Positions 13,174 through 23,825 of a stretch of DNA of 64,000 nt are shown in pieces. The notes beneath the pieces are model-generated. The model saw only the letters and a list, made by a program, of their open reading frames with translations. It had not been told where the DNA came from and made no database searches. Source of the stretch: Aldrovandia affinis (lineage: Eukaryota; Chordata; Actinopteri; Notacanthiformes; Halosauridae); the NCBI GenBank assembly GCA_029706075.1, contig JAINUG010000115.1, positions 2,125,001-2,189,000 of the forward strand, in the 5' to 3' direction. The position numbers and the translations under genes were made by a program. The stretch's first letter is position 1. Each line of letters opens with the position of its first letter.

Positions 13174-14290
13174 CCCTGACTTTGATAGATCGTATCTGCT
13201 ATGGCAGTAGCCACCTGTAACCCCTATCTACTCACTAGGCACCTTCAGGTGGCTAGTTGCCATCAGCAAGAAATTCAGCACCTGCTAGCTCTCCTGATTG
13301 GTGCAAACTCTTCTGTTGTATTCTGTGTGGCTGTGTAGTGTGGAAAATAGTCACTGGTTCCCAACTCTTGTGTAACATACATTTGCATATTTGGTATCAG
13401 TATGTAGGAAAGATAATTCCCTGTTTAGCCAGCTAGACCTTGTGTGTCAACGCACAATCATTTAGTTATGCAGCTTATGAGGTTATGCAGCTTATGAGGC
13501 TGTAAACAAGTTACTACTTGTTGCTAAGGGAAGAACGATTCTTAGATGTGATTTGTTCAGATAATGATGAGGGTGGAACATCCTTGGAATGCCCAAGAAT
13601 ATTGCTGCATTAAATGTAGCTGGTGTAGGTCAGTGGGAAAAAGTTTAGTTTGTTAATATATTCATAGTTCTAAAAAATGTTTTATAATACTGCTTTGTAG
13701 AACCCCACAACGACTACAGCTGGTAGTGACATTTCTCAACATATTCAAAGAAGGTCTGTACTATAGAAATATATGTACCAATGTAAACACAGTATTCCGT
13801 ACTAGGGGAGTAGGGGAGAACAGGGTAAGACGAGACACTTTTCAGATTTTGCCACTGGCTCAATGTTCTCCTCAGACATTGCTGTATTTATGCTGTCACT
13901 GTTGAATATTGTTTTGTGTGTATATACAATACAAACTTGTAAACATAACACATAATCTGACATCTATAGGTGAGTACTGTAATTATAATGAAGTACAGAA
14001 ATGAGCAAGAGGAAATATGATTAATTAGATAACTACTTAATGTGTTGATGTGAATGGATCCTGAATAATTCACTGACAACATTTACTTTCTTTATCTCTA
14101 ACACATGTCTGGACTGGTGGATTGCCGACTGCTATGGAATATAATAGGTGAGTAATCTAAACAAACACAGACCGTACGTGTAACACCACAGGCTTGTAAA
14201 TCTAAGTACAGTTCAAGTTGCATACAGAATCTCAATATGCAATCAAGGATAAAATATCAAAATTGCCACTGAACAGAAGTCCTCTGTTAA
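13174..14290. other. Non-coding stretch with short tandem duplication
   Basis: At about 13466-13500 TTATGCAGCTTATGAGG occurs twice in tandem. No gene is recognised. A donor-like AATAG|GTGAGT at about 14147 follows a short open stretch (14105-14147) that might belong with the exon candidate at 14782. Confidence 0.35.
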
Positions 14291-14670
14291 AGGCCTCCTG
14301 AGTGGTCTAGAAGTTACAATGTTCAACGCTGGCCACAGTGACCGGGATTCGATTCCACCGGCGGTGCCAGTGTCGGTTCTGGCCAAGAGTGCCACTAGGG
14401 GGCGGCAATTGGCTGTCCGTCCCAGGGATCGAGGAGGGAAGCCGACATGAGTTTGCTGCCTACAGGAGTGCCTCTGTGTGTACCGGAGTTACAGTTACGG
14501 CTTGACGAGGGCTGGCTCAGAGAAGACAGTACTTTGCCTTTGTCACTGCCAGACTCAGGGCTATGGCAGCAAATTCACAATACGAGGGGGGGATTGACAT
14601 AAAAAAGAGGGGGTGTAATTGGTTACTAAATTGGGAGAACATGGGATAAAATCAGAAACAAAGTTTTAAG
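14291..14670 (+). repeat. tRNA-derived SINE, family B (full-length-like copy)
   Basis: The head has an A-box-like GAGTGGTCTAGAAG and a B box GGGATTCGATTCC. The body is about 250 bp long (GGCTGTCCGTCCCAGGGATC, then GAGGAGGGAAGCCG). The 3' end is TGTAATTGGTTACTAAATTG, then GGGAGAACATGGGATAAAA. The same body and tail recur at 22588-22900 (plus) and 58345-58588 (minus), which defines the family inside this window. Confidence 0.7.
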
Positions 14671-14781
14671 AAATCATAATAAAATGGTCAACATTGTCAA
14701 AAGATGTGACTTGGAATCGAGTACATGTGGTATGTGGCTACATTACAACATGCATAGTAACTGTCTTTTGCTCTTATGCAG

Positions 14782-14932
14782 ACAATTCATGGACCAGCAT
14801 GGCCTATCAGTAGGGGAGAAACTATTGGGGTGGACAAAGAAGCATTGAGCATTGAGGTCACAACTCAAGAAGATGGAAGCAACTGTGGAATATTTGTACA
14901 AGCATCAACAGATTTATGTTATTGTTTTAAAG
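14782..14932 (+). CDS. Candidate exon with ULP1/C48-like peptidase motif
   Basis: A 151-nt open segment lies between an acceptor-like CTCTTATGCAG and a donor-like AAAG|GTAAAG. Its translation contains TTQEDGSNCGIFVQA. Q-x-D-G-S-N-C-G-x-F is the pattern around the catalytic Cys of ULP1/SENP-type (C48) cysteine peptidases, where the Gln forms the oxyanion hole. Such peptidases act on SUMO-like proteins in host genes and are also carried by several eukaryotic transposon groups. The His and Asp parts of the triad are not seen nearby. It may be a remnant of a transposon-borne gene, a gene fragment, or chance, and I cannot decide between these. Confidence 0.35.
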
Positions 14933-16625
14933 GTAAAGTCCTCAACATATCCATAAGTAACATACAGTATTACGTCAATGCTAATGTAAAACTTGGGGAG
15001 AAGTTGTACACAAACACTTGTGTTTGTGTATCCCCAGAGTGGAAGAGGCATATGCAATTATTGGCTCATCCCCATCACGCCCTCAAAAAAACGTTTATTT
15101 ATAGTAACATTTACCTCATACTCAACATCGGATATATCAGGGAAAGACATGATGATCTGATGACATTAACTTGGCATTATATCGATCGCTATATCTCTTG
15201 CCTGTCAGTTTCTCACATGGGTCCATGCTAAGATCGTGGGAATGTTTGCTCTATTCAAATGACTTCTGATTGGAGTGATGCGCTGTCAATCATGGTACAC
15301 CAGTGAAGCGTGCAGCAGTGAGCAACAGACATTTTCAGCTTCTGGTCTAGGCGCCAAAACTTTCGGAGATTTATCGTTGCTTAAAAAGTGAATACTACAC
15401 AGCATATACCAAATATAACATCTGATCTATATCTATGTTATAACTAACAAAAGCACTTCCTGATGTAGGCTATGCGATGTGTGATATCGCCTTACAATTA
15501 TCAACTCGTCCTCAGACACAAGAATGATTATATCACAGGTAAATGAATTAGAGGTCTGTTGAATACTTTCAGTGAGGCAACATGAGCCCATAATGTTGTA
15601 GTTGATGGATTTTATCCCAGAACTGTAAAAAACAATGTGAATGAGATGCACCCACAATGTAAAATGGTGTGAATAGCAGCATCGCACATCTGCCTTAAAA
15701 ACAATTATATTACTGGTGAAAAATATTCATCCATGAGTAAACATGTAAACATGGCCATTAACCTGATTTTGTGTGGTTCAAATGTTTACTGGGGAAAAAA
15801 ATCTACCCTGAAAATGGCTCCCATACAGTATTGGACTCCATTAGAGTAGCCTATATTTTATGTATTTCAAACTGAACCTATTGACAGAATCGATTGAGCT
15901 ACAACAATATACAGTATAGCAAAATGCAAGCTGCTAGGTGAATCATGTTCCCTTTCAGAAAAGGATTTGTCTGGCCCCTACTCTGTAATTCCTCGAAGCA
16001 GTGAATTAAAGGTGACATTATTGCCACCAGAAGACATGTGATTCTCGAGTGTGCTGACAAACCCCCCCAACCCCTCCAACCTGCCACCCTCAGATGGCTG
16101 AAACCATTTTATTAAACAGCAGTAAGTAGGAAAAGCTATTAAGGCACAGATCCGCAAGGTAACACAAACCATGGCTACCAGGGTTTCCAGGAAAACACTG
16201 TTGCCGGGGAAATAAATGTAACAAGGACACCGTTTCTCGCCAGTGTGTTCAAACAAAGTTTTTAAACTTTGTTTTTTTCTTCGTTCAACCAATCGGAAGG
16301 GAGTACTCAAACATGGGAATGGCATTTAGGAGCAGGCCACCTTGAGGTAGAGCGGCAGAGCTAATTATTTATTCCATTTTGGAATTCATAATGTGTCTTG
16401 TTTGCGAAGGGGCCTTGACGCTACAACGGCTCTTCGCTGTATTGTTTTCCCCCTCGGGTGTGACTGGAGAACGCTTGCTCACCCGGGCTCTCGCTCACTC
16501 TCACATGAATGTGATTGGTTTCTTGTAAAGGCACACTCATCTGTGGGGAGAATGCGCATCACCTTCAGTACTCTCCGGTCTAAAAAAAGGAACATTGACA
16601 ACTCTCGCGCTTCAGGCTTTTAAAC
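14933..16625. other. Non-coding stretch, GC-richer at its end
   Basis: No gene is recognised. 16330-16620 is GC-richer with unique-looking sequence and may be a conserved noncoding element (inference only). ORFs at 15978-16325 (minus) and 16393-16623 (plus) have no known domains. Confidence 0.35.
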
Positions 16626-16776
16626 ATGCTTTTAAATAAACCTAAAAGTAGATAGTATTACAAGAACAATATGCATTTAGCTTTCATTCTTATCTACTGG
16701 TAGACTGTCCACCAGCAGATATATCTTGCTTCTTAGTTCAGCAGTGATTGGTCTATCATTGAAATATATAACCCAT
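16626..16776 (+). repeat. Direct duplication, copy 1 (151 bp)
   Basis: The segment starts ATGCTTTTAAATAAACCTAA and ends GAAATATATAACCCAT. It recurs nearly identically at 18392-18556 in the same orientation. The only clear difference I see is a 14-bp insertion (GGTCACCTCAAGCG) in the second copy. There are no inverted ends and no coding capacity. Confidence 0.85.
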
Positions 16777-17541
16777 CACGATGATGGATGTATCAATGGG
16801 GTCTAGGAGCGTTCATTCAAAGCAGTAGGGAATGCAGTATTGCAGTGGTCTGTGCTAGCTGGTCAGCTATGATTCTAAGTAGGAGGGGGGGGTGGGGACG
16901 GTCTCTGACTCATCCTCCCTGTTACAGTGGCTGAATATGTGCGCAAATCAGCACTTTCATTGGCAGAACACCTTCATAATGGCATTGACTCACTTGTTAG
17001 CGTTTAACCATCCCTGCGAAGTAAAAAGCAAAGTAAACTTGTGAAAGCTGAGGTTGTAAGTTCACTGCTCTAAAACATCCTACCTCCAAGGATAGTCAGT
17101 GTTTCAACGTCCTCCTCGCAACCTGCCTGACCCGCATACAATTTCATATGGTGCACTTTGATGATTCTGCTTTCCAAAATTCATACTCGCCGCAATTAAT
17201 TTGTCAGTCTTGTCAAGAATATACCTTAATACTTTTTATTCCCCTCTCCCACATGCACATTTTACTCCCCTGCATAAAAGATAAACCTGGAGTATTGATG
17301 GACATCTAAACCCAGGATGAATAACCTGGGCTGTAATCTGATGGCCTTTGAAGGACCAGGTCTGATTGAGAGGTTGCAGCTGTGCACTTTTATATTGAAA
17401 TTAACATGTGTGCTAGTGCGATGCTACAAAAGACCCCCCTCTTTAAAAAAAAAAAAAATAAAAAAGAAGATCAATCCCTTTGGCAGAGGCCTTTAACATC
17501 TGGACCGTGCCTGCCTCTGAAGCAATACAATTCACAGTTTT
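16777..17541. other. Non-coding stretch between duplication copy 1 and V-SINE
   Basis: Ordinary non-coding sequence with a short G run near 16885 and an A-rich run at 17444-17465. Nothing else is recognised. Confidence 0.4.
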
Positions 17542-17926
17542 GATTGTTCTTCTGGGCGGCACGGTGGTGCAGTGGATAGCACTGTCGCCTCACAGCAAGA
17601 AGGTCTCGGGTTCGAATCCAGGCCGGGGGCCTTTCTGTGGAGTTTGCATGTTCTCCCGTGTCCGCGTGGGTTTCCTCCGGGTACTCCGGTTTCTTCCCAC
17701 AGTCCAAAGACATGCACGTTAGGCTAATTGGAGAGTCTAAATTGCCCGTAGGTATGAGTGTGTGAGTGAATGGTGTGTGTGCCCTGCGATGGATTGGCGA
17801 CCTGTCCAGGGTGTATTCCTGCCTCTCGCCCGGAACGCATGCTGGGATAGGCTCCAGCCCCCCGCGACCCTGACCAGGAATAAGCGGCTTAGACAATGGA
17901 TGGATGGATGGATTGTTCTTCTGGGC
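17542..17926 (+). mobile_element. V-SINE with target-site duplications
   Basis: A tRNA-derived head (GGCACGGTGGTGCAGTGG, B box GGGTTCGAATCC) is followed by the central V-core (GTTTGCATGTTCTCCCGTGT, then TTTCCTCCGGGTACTCCGGT). It ends in a LINE-related 3' domain (GATGGATTGGCGACCTGTCC) and a (GGAT)n tail. The flanks carry the duplication GATTGTTCTTCTGGGC at 17542-17557 and 17911-17926, so the insertion is full length and well preserved. A long minus-strand ORF across it is fortuitous. Confidence 0.95.
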
Positions 17927-18391
17927 ATTCAATTCATTTACTGCCCTGACTACCTTTGCCAGCACTCCCATATCTATCACTATGGAGCACAACCATAGAT
18001 GCTAACCAGCAATGGGTTTCCAACATGGATATTATGCAGTTACATGTAATAGTTTTTTAAATGTTAATTTTGATATTTAAAAATACTGGTCCTTTCCGAA
18101 AGTGAGAGAGCTGTCAGGTGTTAAATATTTAACTGTGAATCATCTTGTCAGTCAATTGGTCACATTTCAAGTCATGGACTTGACTTTGTTTTTTAAATTA
18201 ATGTTTGAGCAGGTCTTTATAGCATGTTTAGCAATTTACAAATCTCAAAAGCAGGAGAGCAAATCTCTTTACCGTCACACAGAAAGTAGTGGCCACAGAT
18301 AACTTTCTAGCGAACCGCTATTTGACAATTCTTACCAGTCAACACATGGTTGAGCAAGCTAATCTCAGGATAAGTCAAAGATCAGTGCTAT
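17927..18391. other. Non-coding stretch, no gene seen
   Basis: Unique-looking sequence between the V-SINE and duplication copy 2. Confidence 0.4.
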
Positions 18392-18556
18392 ATGCTTTTA
18401 AATAAACCTAAAAGTAGATAGTATTACAAGAACAATATGCATTTAGCTTTCATTCTTATCTACTGGTAGACTGTCCACCAGCAGATATATCTTGCTTCTT
18501 AGTTCAGCAGTGATTGGTCGGTCACCTCAAGCGTATCATTGAAATATATAACCCAT
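18392..18556 (+). repeat. Direct duplication, copy 2 (165 bp)
   Basis: Near-identical to 16626-16776 apart from an extra 14 bp. See copy 1. The two starts are 1766 bp apart. Confidence 0.85.
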
Positions 18557-19870
18557 AGTGGTTAACATTTCTCATTTAATCCATGAAACGTTTACACTAA
18601 ATTTAAAGGGAAATAAATCTGGTACGGTATTTAGCCAAATATAGCCATGTCAGCCACTCTAAACTTGAGTTTATACTATCAGGTGAGCACAGGAAGTCTT
18701 CCTAACATTGGATTTGTCTGGTATGGCTCATTGAATTTGCTCAAGCATGACAGGTCACCTTAAAACAGGATTTTTCCAGCGTCACCTGCCATCTGGCAAA
18801 GCCTTAAAACAGAGCCACACAGTGTGGAAAAATAAAATACGTAGGTCTTCTCTTCACCTTATTCAAATGGGCAAATGTAAGGTGCAACACGGCACAAAAC
18901 GTGTGTATGGTTGGGAAGAGCTGACACAGCTCAAGCCACAAACTTCACCCTCCCCAAATACACAGTAGCGAACTATAACCGTAAGACCTAGGCAGAGCCA
19001 CAATTAATGGGTGAGATGTTACTGAAAGCAAACATGCTCAGCACACACAGGCCCAGGCGCAGAGTTATTGCCAAAGGTCCACTCCACCTTCAAGACCCGA
19101 ATGTTTATTCTTTTCCGGCTTTCAGCACTTTTCAACCATAAATTTAGACTCGTTCCAGCTCGATTTATATACTTTGCAGTGTTTATGAACCACAGAACCT
19201 TGTTGATAATTTCACTTGGAGTTTCACCCTGAACTTGTGACACCACTTTTTAACAAGTAAACAAGAAAAAACAAAGAATTTCCATGTACAGAGAGTCATT
19301 TTTCAACAGACAGAATAGACGAGGACAGGTATTTTGGACAACGGGTATTTCAACAGACATCTTTTGTCCATTGTTATTTTATCCTCACACTGCAGTCATC
19401 CCCTCCATAGTAACATAGCAACAGCCTAGTGTATGTAACCACTGCTGCACAATACAAACGATATGACCCCATGCTGAAGAGCTAATAGGGGAAACATTAT
19501 TTTCTTTTTTCATGAGCAAAGGGAAAGGATTGCAGGTAGTACAACCCATTCTTTATTAAAACTATACTCATTTCACTTCACTAAAAGCAGCTACTTGGAG
19601 ATGCCCTTGGAGAGCACTTTTTTTGAAAGATTATTCTGTCAAACGCAGTGATCATTACAGACAGGCAAATACACTGGAGTGGATAACATCGAATTAATCT
19701 GTTTTCTGGGAAGGCTGTCAAAATGATTTATCGGTAATTATGAAAAGCCATTAACTGGCACTACTTCAACACATATTCAACACAAAATCTATTGTATTTC
19801 AACATAGGAACGGTTTCTTGTGGACTGGATTGCCCTGTTATTACACATTTGTATTAAATTGCTGTAAGAA
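18557..19870. other. Non-coding stretch, no gene seen
   Basis: Short overlapping ORFs without recognisable domains. No repeat family identified. Confidence 0.4.
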
Positions 19871-20015
19871 ACATGTGGCTCAGTTGGTAGAGCACGGCGT
19901 TGGCAACGCTTAGGTTGTGGGTTCAATCCCCACTGGGACCACATGTGCTGAAAAATCTATGCATTCACTACTGTAAGTTGTTTGGATAAAAGCGTCTGCT
20001 AAATGGCATATATTA
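19871..20015 (+). repeat. HpaI-like tRNA-derived SINE
   Basis: The tRNA-like head GTGGCTCAGTTGGTAGAGCA (A box) is followed by GGGTTCAATCCCCACTGGG (B box), a short linker (ATGCATTCACTACTGTAAG) and the L2-type tail TTTGGATAAAAGCGTCTGCT. This is the layout of HpaI-type SINEs known from salmonids and other fish. A second copy is at 55840 in the opposite orientation. It is not a functional tRNA gene, since it lacks a 3' acceptor stem. Confidence 0.85.
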
Positions 20016-22370
20016 TATATTAAACTGCATCCTTCCTGGAAACTATGGTGCTTGGTGTATGAGACTAGCATCATATAAGAATGTGCTAGTAAAACACATT
20101 ATTTTCCCAATAAAACAAAACAATTACAAATCGTACCTTCTCAGAAAGAGTTAGTCAACCAAAGACCCCTGTTCAATGGGTAATGTTTTCTCTTTAAACT
20201 GTTCCATTGTTTCTTTTCTCCTATAGAAATTATATTTTAGGAACACTGCATTCAAATAATTGGTCCATTGTCCTGCCAATGTCACTGCAACAGAATACGA
20301 TCAGGAATACATCTGCAAGATGAGGAATGAGATGTTGTAGCCAGCTGCCACAGGCATTATCTATTTGCTGCGAGGACCGATTCCCGAGTACAGCGGTGAG
20401 TCATTTTGGCCTCTGAATGCCCAAAATGCCCATTTAAACACTGGCATTTTCATTTAACAGCCTCTACAGAAGGGCCGTTGAGAAGTCAGACTACAGCCTT
20501 GATTGAATGTAACCGCAATGAGCTTTTATCCCTAACTTTGAGTGGAGATGGAAAAAAATATAACAAGCATAGCACTTACTTAAATGTCTTAGTTGGGGAA
20601 GGCATGCCTTGTGGTTGGACTGACTAGAATAATACTGCATATAAAGTGATAACTACCGAGAACAGGACATAACAGGGTGAACCCCAGCTGCACTCGAAAC
20701 CGCCAGCAGTCTATCGGGCTTATGTTCCAGCACAACAAAGTGCACTTTGAAGTGACACCAAGACGCTGGTTGTACTTTGTAGGTGCACGATGATCCATGC
20801 GCTTGTATTTCTATGGGCAGCACAAGCCCAGAAATTAAATGCATTTAAATCAGCCCAGCAGAAGCTGCTGCAAATGCAGGTGCAAGTCAAATTAAATTCT
20901 ACGGCCTATGCAGGGGATGAAGCAAACAAAATAGGCTTACTAGTGTCCTTATTAAATCTATTACCCGTAATCGTGTCTTTGCATTTAGGTTTTTTATTAC
21001 ATTGCATATGGTTTTTACTTTCTCATGATCCCTACTGAGGAATATGCAACCTCTGCACATCCAGCAAGTGAAGGAAGAAGTGAGTGTCACAGAAATAAAA
21101 ATCTGCTGCTTGAGCCTCGTCCACATACGGCCTATCAGAACAAAGGAACAAAAGCCGCTTTCAGCCTTCTCCCAATTCCACCTGGCAGCAGTATTTGTTT
21201 ACCATGAATCCTCTGTTTACCTGGTCGACCGATCCCGAATCACCCTATATTACGTGCGTCTGACTGCTGCAGTTATTAACACGCTGTATACTTAGTAGCC
21301 TGTTGCATTGCATCACTTTCACTGATAAAAAAGAATGTGCACCTGAGAAATCTATATAATTTAGGTAATTGGATACATATCAGGGATAGGACAGCTTCAA
21401 CTAAAATCAACTATTCATAGTAAAAGATTGTTTAATGTGTACTCTTAAAGCTCACTAACTTATGGGGGAAAAATGTACCAATAGTTTACATTATAATGAT
21501 TCCTCTCTCACACAAGTGGCCAGTGTCTTGCAGCTAAAAAAATAAAAAAAAGTAACTTCCGGAAAATGTGTGTTTGCTAGGACATTCTGTACCAAGCACA
21601 ATAATGATAATAAATAACCATTAAATAACCATTTTATTTGATCACAGAACAAGCCAGGTGCCATTTTAATGGGGGGCTCTAAATGTAATTAAGGGTGTTT
21701 AAAGCATCCACTTTAGACTAAACAAATATAGTGACATATTACTATGTGCTAATTTCCATGACACTGGATCCAAATAATCTGAGTAAGATGGGGAACGCAC
21801 AGCCGAGTAACAGTATTATCTATGACTAATGCCAGCTTTCCAGGTAGCCTGAGAGAGACAAACCCTGTCTAGATGCAAGAGGCACAGAGCGCATCAGGGA
21901 TATGCGCACCAACAACCCTAAGCAGCACTCATGGAGAGTGGTGAGGGGATAAAGCCTGTGACTCAAACAGCCCGCAATCGGGATCTATCCAGGAACGGGC
22001 GTTCCCACGACGGGCCCCACTCGCGCGCAGCGCATCCTCAGATTGGAACATCAAAAGAGGCCCTCCGTAGCACGGGGGCTTCAACAGTCTCCGTTTCAAA
22101 GGCCATCGTGGAACGAGGGAAAAAGCGGGACAGAGCCTGTGGTCTTCCGCTCCGCGGTACGAAACAAGAGGAGGAAAACCTCCATCAAAGTACAAAGTAT
22201 TCCCTTCTTTCTTTCATGATGCGGAACACATGTCTGGTATGATTCTTTCTACCTCCAGCTCGTTCAGGGACATCTACCAGAAGGGTAAAATGAACATGGA
22301 TATGAAAAGAGGGGAAGCTAAAGACAATGATTCAAAATCCTGGGAAGGATGACATAACATTGCAGGTCTC
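20016..22370. other. Non-coding stretch, no gene seen
   Basis: 20400-21300 contains several overlapping ORFs on both strands without known domains. 21900-22180 is GC-richer. Nothing is recognised as a gene. Confidence 0.35.
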
Positions 22371-22425
22371 ACAGAAAACACTTGTTCAGTCCCATCACTA
22401 CTTTGGAATAAGGAGATATTAAGAG

Positions 22426-22905
22426 CGAGGAGGTGCACACCTCATTCTGTGGGAGGAGGAAGGCGTGGGAGGATTTCGATCGGCGCGGGTTTCGATCCGC
22501 GTCCCTGACGGGCAGCGCACACCACTCCGAAGCGTGGTGCGTTAGACCGCTGCGCCATCCGCCAGGCCCCGATATTTCTAAATGAATTCCCACGCCTTCC
22601 TCCTCCCACAGAATGAGGTGTGCACCTCCTCGTCTCTACCAGACCGGCCCTGGTCGTCAGCCCGATCAGAGGCGGCATTTGTCTGTCGGCCTCTGGGGGA
22701 GGGGGGAGGGAGAGCTGGCACGAGTTCGTCGAGGAGAAGGTTAAGAAGTCCGTGGAAGATTTCCCATCTCGAAAGAGGTGGGAACACACAACCAGGAATG
22801 TGTGTCTCGATCCCGGAGGACTCGTGAGGGTGGGGAATTGAAGTAAATAGAGGGTTTAATTGGCAACCAAATTGGGAAAAAAAATCTGAAATACATTTAT
22901 AAAAG
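22426..22905 (+). mobile_element. SINE family B with inverted 5' half (fold-back)
   Basis: Reading plus from 22588, the body (TCCCACGCCTTCCTCCTCCC) runs to the family tail TTTAATTGGCAACCAAATTG at about 22860. Immediately to its left, 22426-22570 carries the same SINE's 5' part in reverse: the tRNA-like head (GATGGCGCAGCGGTCTAACG on the minus strand) and the first 45 nt of body. The two 45-nt arms, 22426-22470 and 22588-22632, are perfect inverted copies. This is the layout expected from twin-primed reverse transcription. Confidence 0.8.
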
Positions 22906-23557
22906 AAAAAGAAATATCAAGCACACTGTATAAGCTCCTAGCGCGCGATAACGAGTGTAAAAGCGTGCATTATACAGACACTTTCTCCGTTAATTGAATG
23001 TGCGCAAGCTCCAACACAAGCCAAAAACATCAGGGTACCAATTTCACAGCATTAGCGGCAATTTCATTCAGCAGACGGACAGACGGACAGACTGACAGAG
23101 CCACTGGACGTGTAAAGCACCGCAGGGGGAATGAACTCTGTTCCGGCTGAACCATCTCTGTTAGCCATCCGCTGGCATCCACCCAACACATTGCACTTTA
23201 ACTAAATCGATTTTTTTACAATTTCAAGTCACACTGATTCCAAAACGCAGCTGTCAGTTGCAATAACAAAAGTGAAAAATGACAAAAAGGAGGTGGATAG
23301 CGGTGCGTAAGAGTGCAAAAGAAAAAACGGCTGAGACAAAAACAGCCAACAGGGTTTTTTTGGGGGACAGGTCCCTTCCCCCTGGCTCAGTGATCTCAGG
23401 TAGGGAAAAAAGTTATAAAAATAAAAAAATTGAATAAAACCACTGTCGGGGCTAAAAAACATTCAGACCCACTCAAACTTTCAATGCACATGCCCGGACG
23501 CGCACACAGCACATTCAGACAGGTGGGAATTGTGGAGCTCGGAGCCTCCCCTCTTAC
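22906..23557 (-). other. Probable pde4d intron start, no other feature
   Basis: Sequence downstream (in gene sense) of the pde4d exon donor. It contains simple-sequence bits such as GACAGACGGACAGACGGACA-like repeats near 23075. No further exon is recognised. Confidence 0.5.
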
Positions 23558-23825
23558 CAGGTGTGAGCCACGGTGAACGGCGCTGCTTGTGGATGTTGTT
23601 GCCAATGAGCATCCTGCGCAGCAGCCTGGGGGAGTTTCGGGGGGACATGGTCGGGGAGAGCCGGGGAGAGATGGTGGGGGACCTCCTCCTGGCGGCCCGT
23701 GGCTGCTCCTGCTGCAGCAGGTTCTCCCGCAGGATCCTCACCAGGTCCTCGTTCAACCCGGCGTGTCCGTGGTGCTGCTTCGCCGGCACTGCCAGCGTGT
23801 CCTGGCCGCCGCCTTGCTGAGCCAT
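23558..23825 (-). CDS. pde4d: pde4d first coding exon, PDE4D5-type long isoform
   Basis: PDE4D hydrolyses cAMP to 5'-AMP. The PDE4D5 isoform has its own first exon, whose N-terminus is known to bind beta-arrestin and RACK1. The exon begins ATG (23825-23823) as MAQQ, then LNEDLV, LRENLLQ, SPRNSPRLLRRML and KQRR. This follows human PDE4D5 block by block and at nearly the same length (about 89 against 87 residues before the shared Cys). The donor CTG|GTAAGAG at 23558/23557 is in the expected place. The last residues should read FTVAHT, but the sequence shows CGCCGTTCACC where one more T is expected, so the frame shifts to SPWLT. I infer a sequencing or assembly error, or a null allele. The catalytic exons must lie beyond 1 on this strand. 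The SPRNSPRLLRR block identifies the isoform with high confidence. Confidence 0.92.

Noticed and set aside
17471-17992. 173-residue minus-strand ORF
   Set aside because: It lies across the V-SINE and reads its antisense. No family match, and the open frame follows from the SINE's composition.
16626-18556. Long terminal repeats of a retroelement
   Set aside because: Only about 150 bp, no TG/CA ends, no primer binding site or coding trace between the copies.
19871-19940. tRNA gene
   Set aside because: A and B boxes are present, but the cloverleaf is imperfect and the sequence runs into a SINE tail. The same holds for the heads at 8336, 14291, 22471, 25258, 34418 and 55900.
22369-22841. Set of overlapping ORFs on both strands
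   Set aside because: All fall within the inverted SINE, whose palindromic arms give open frames on both strands.
1-23557. Further pde4d isoform exons (PDE4D3, D8 and D9 type N-termini, UCR1)
   Set aside because: I looked by eye on the minus strand for their characteristic starts and for the CFDVDNG block and did not find them. A protein-to-genome alignment would be needed to exclude them.
23558-23825. Retrocopy of PDE4D
   Set aside because: The match stops exactly at a consensus splice donor and is preceded by a CpG-rich region, as expected for a genuine first exon.
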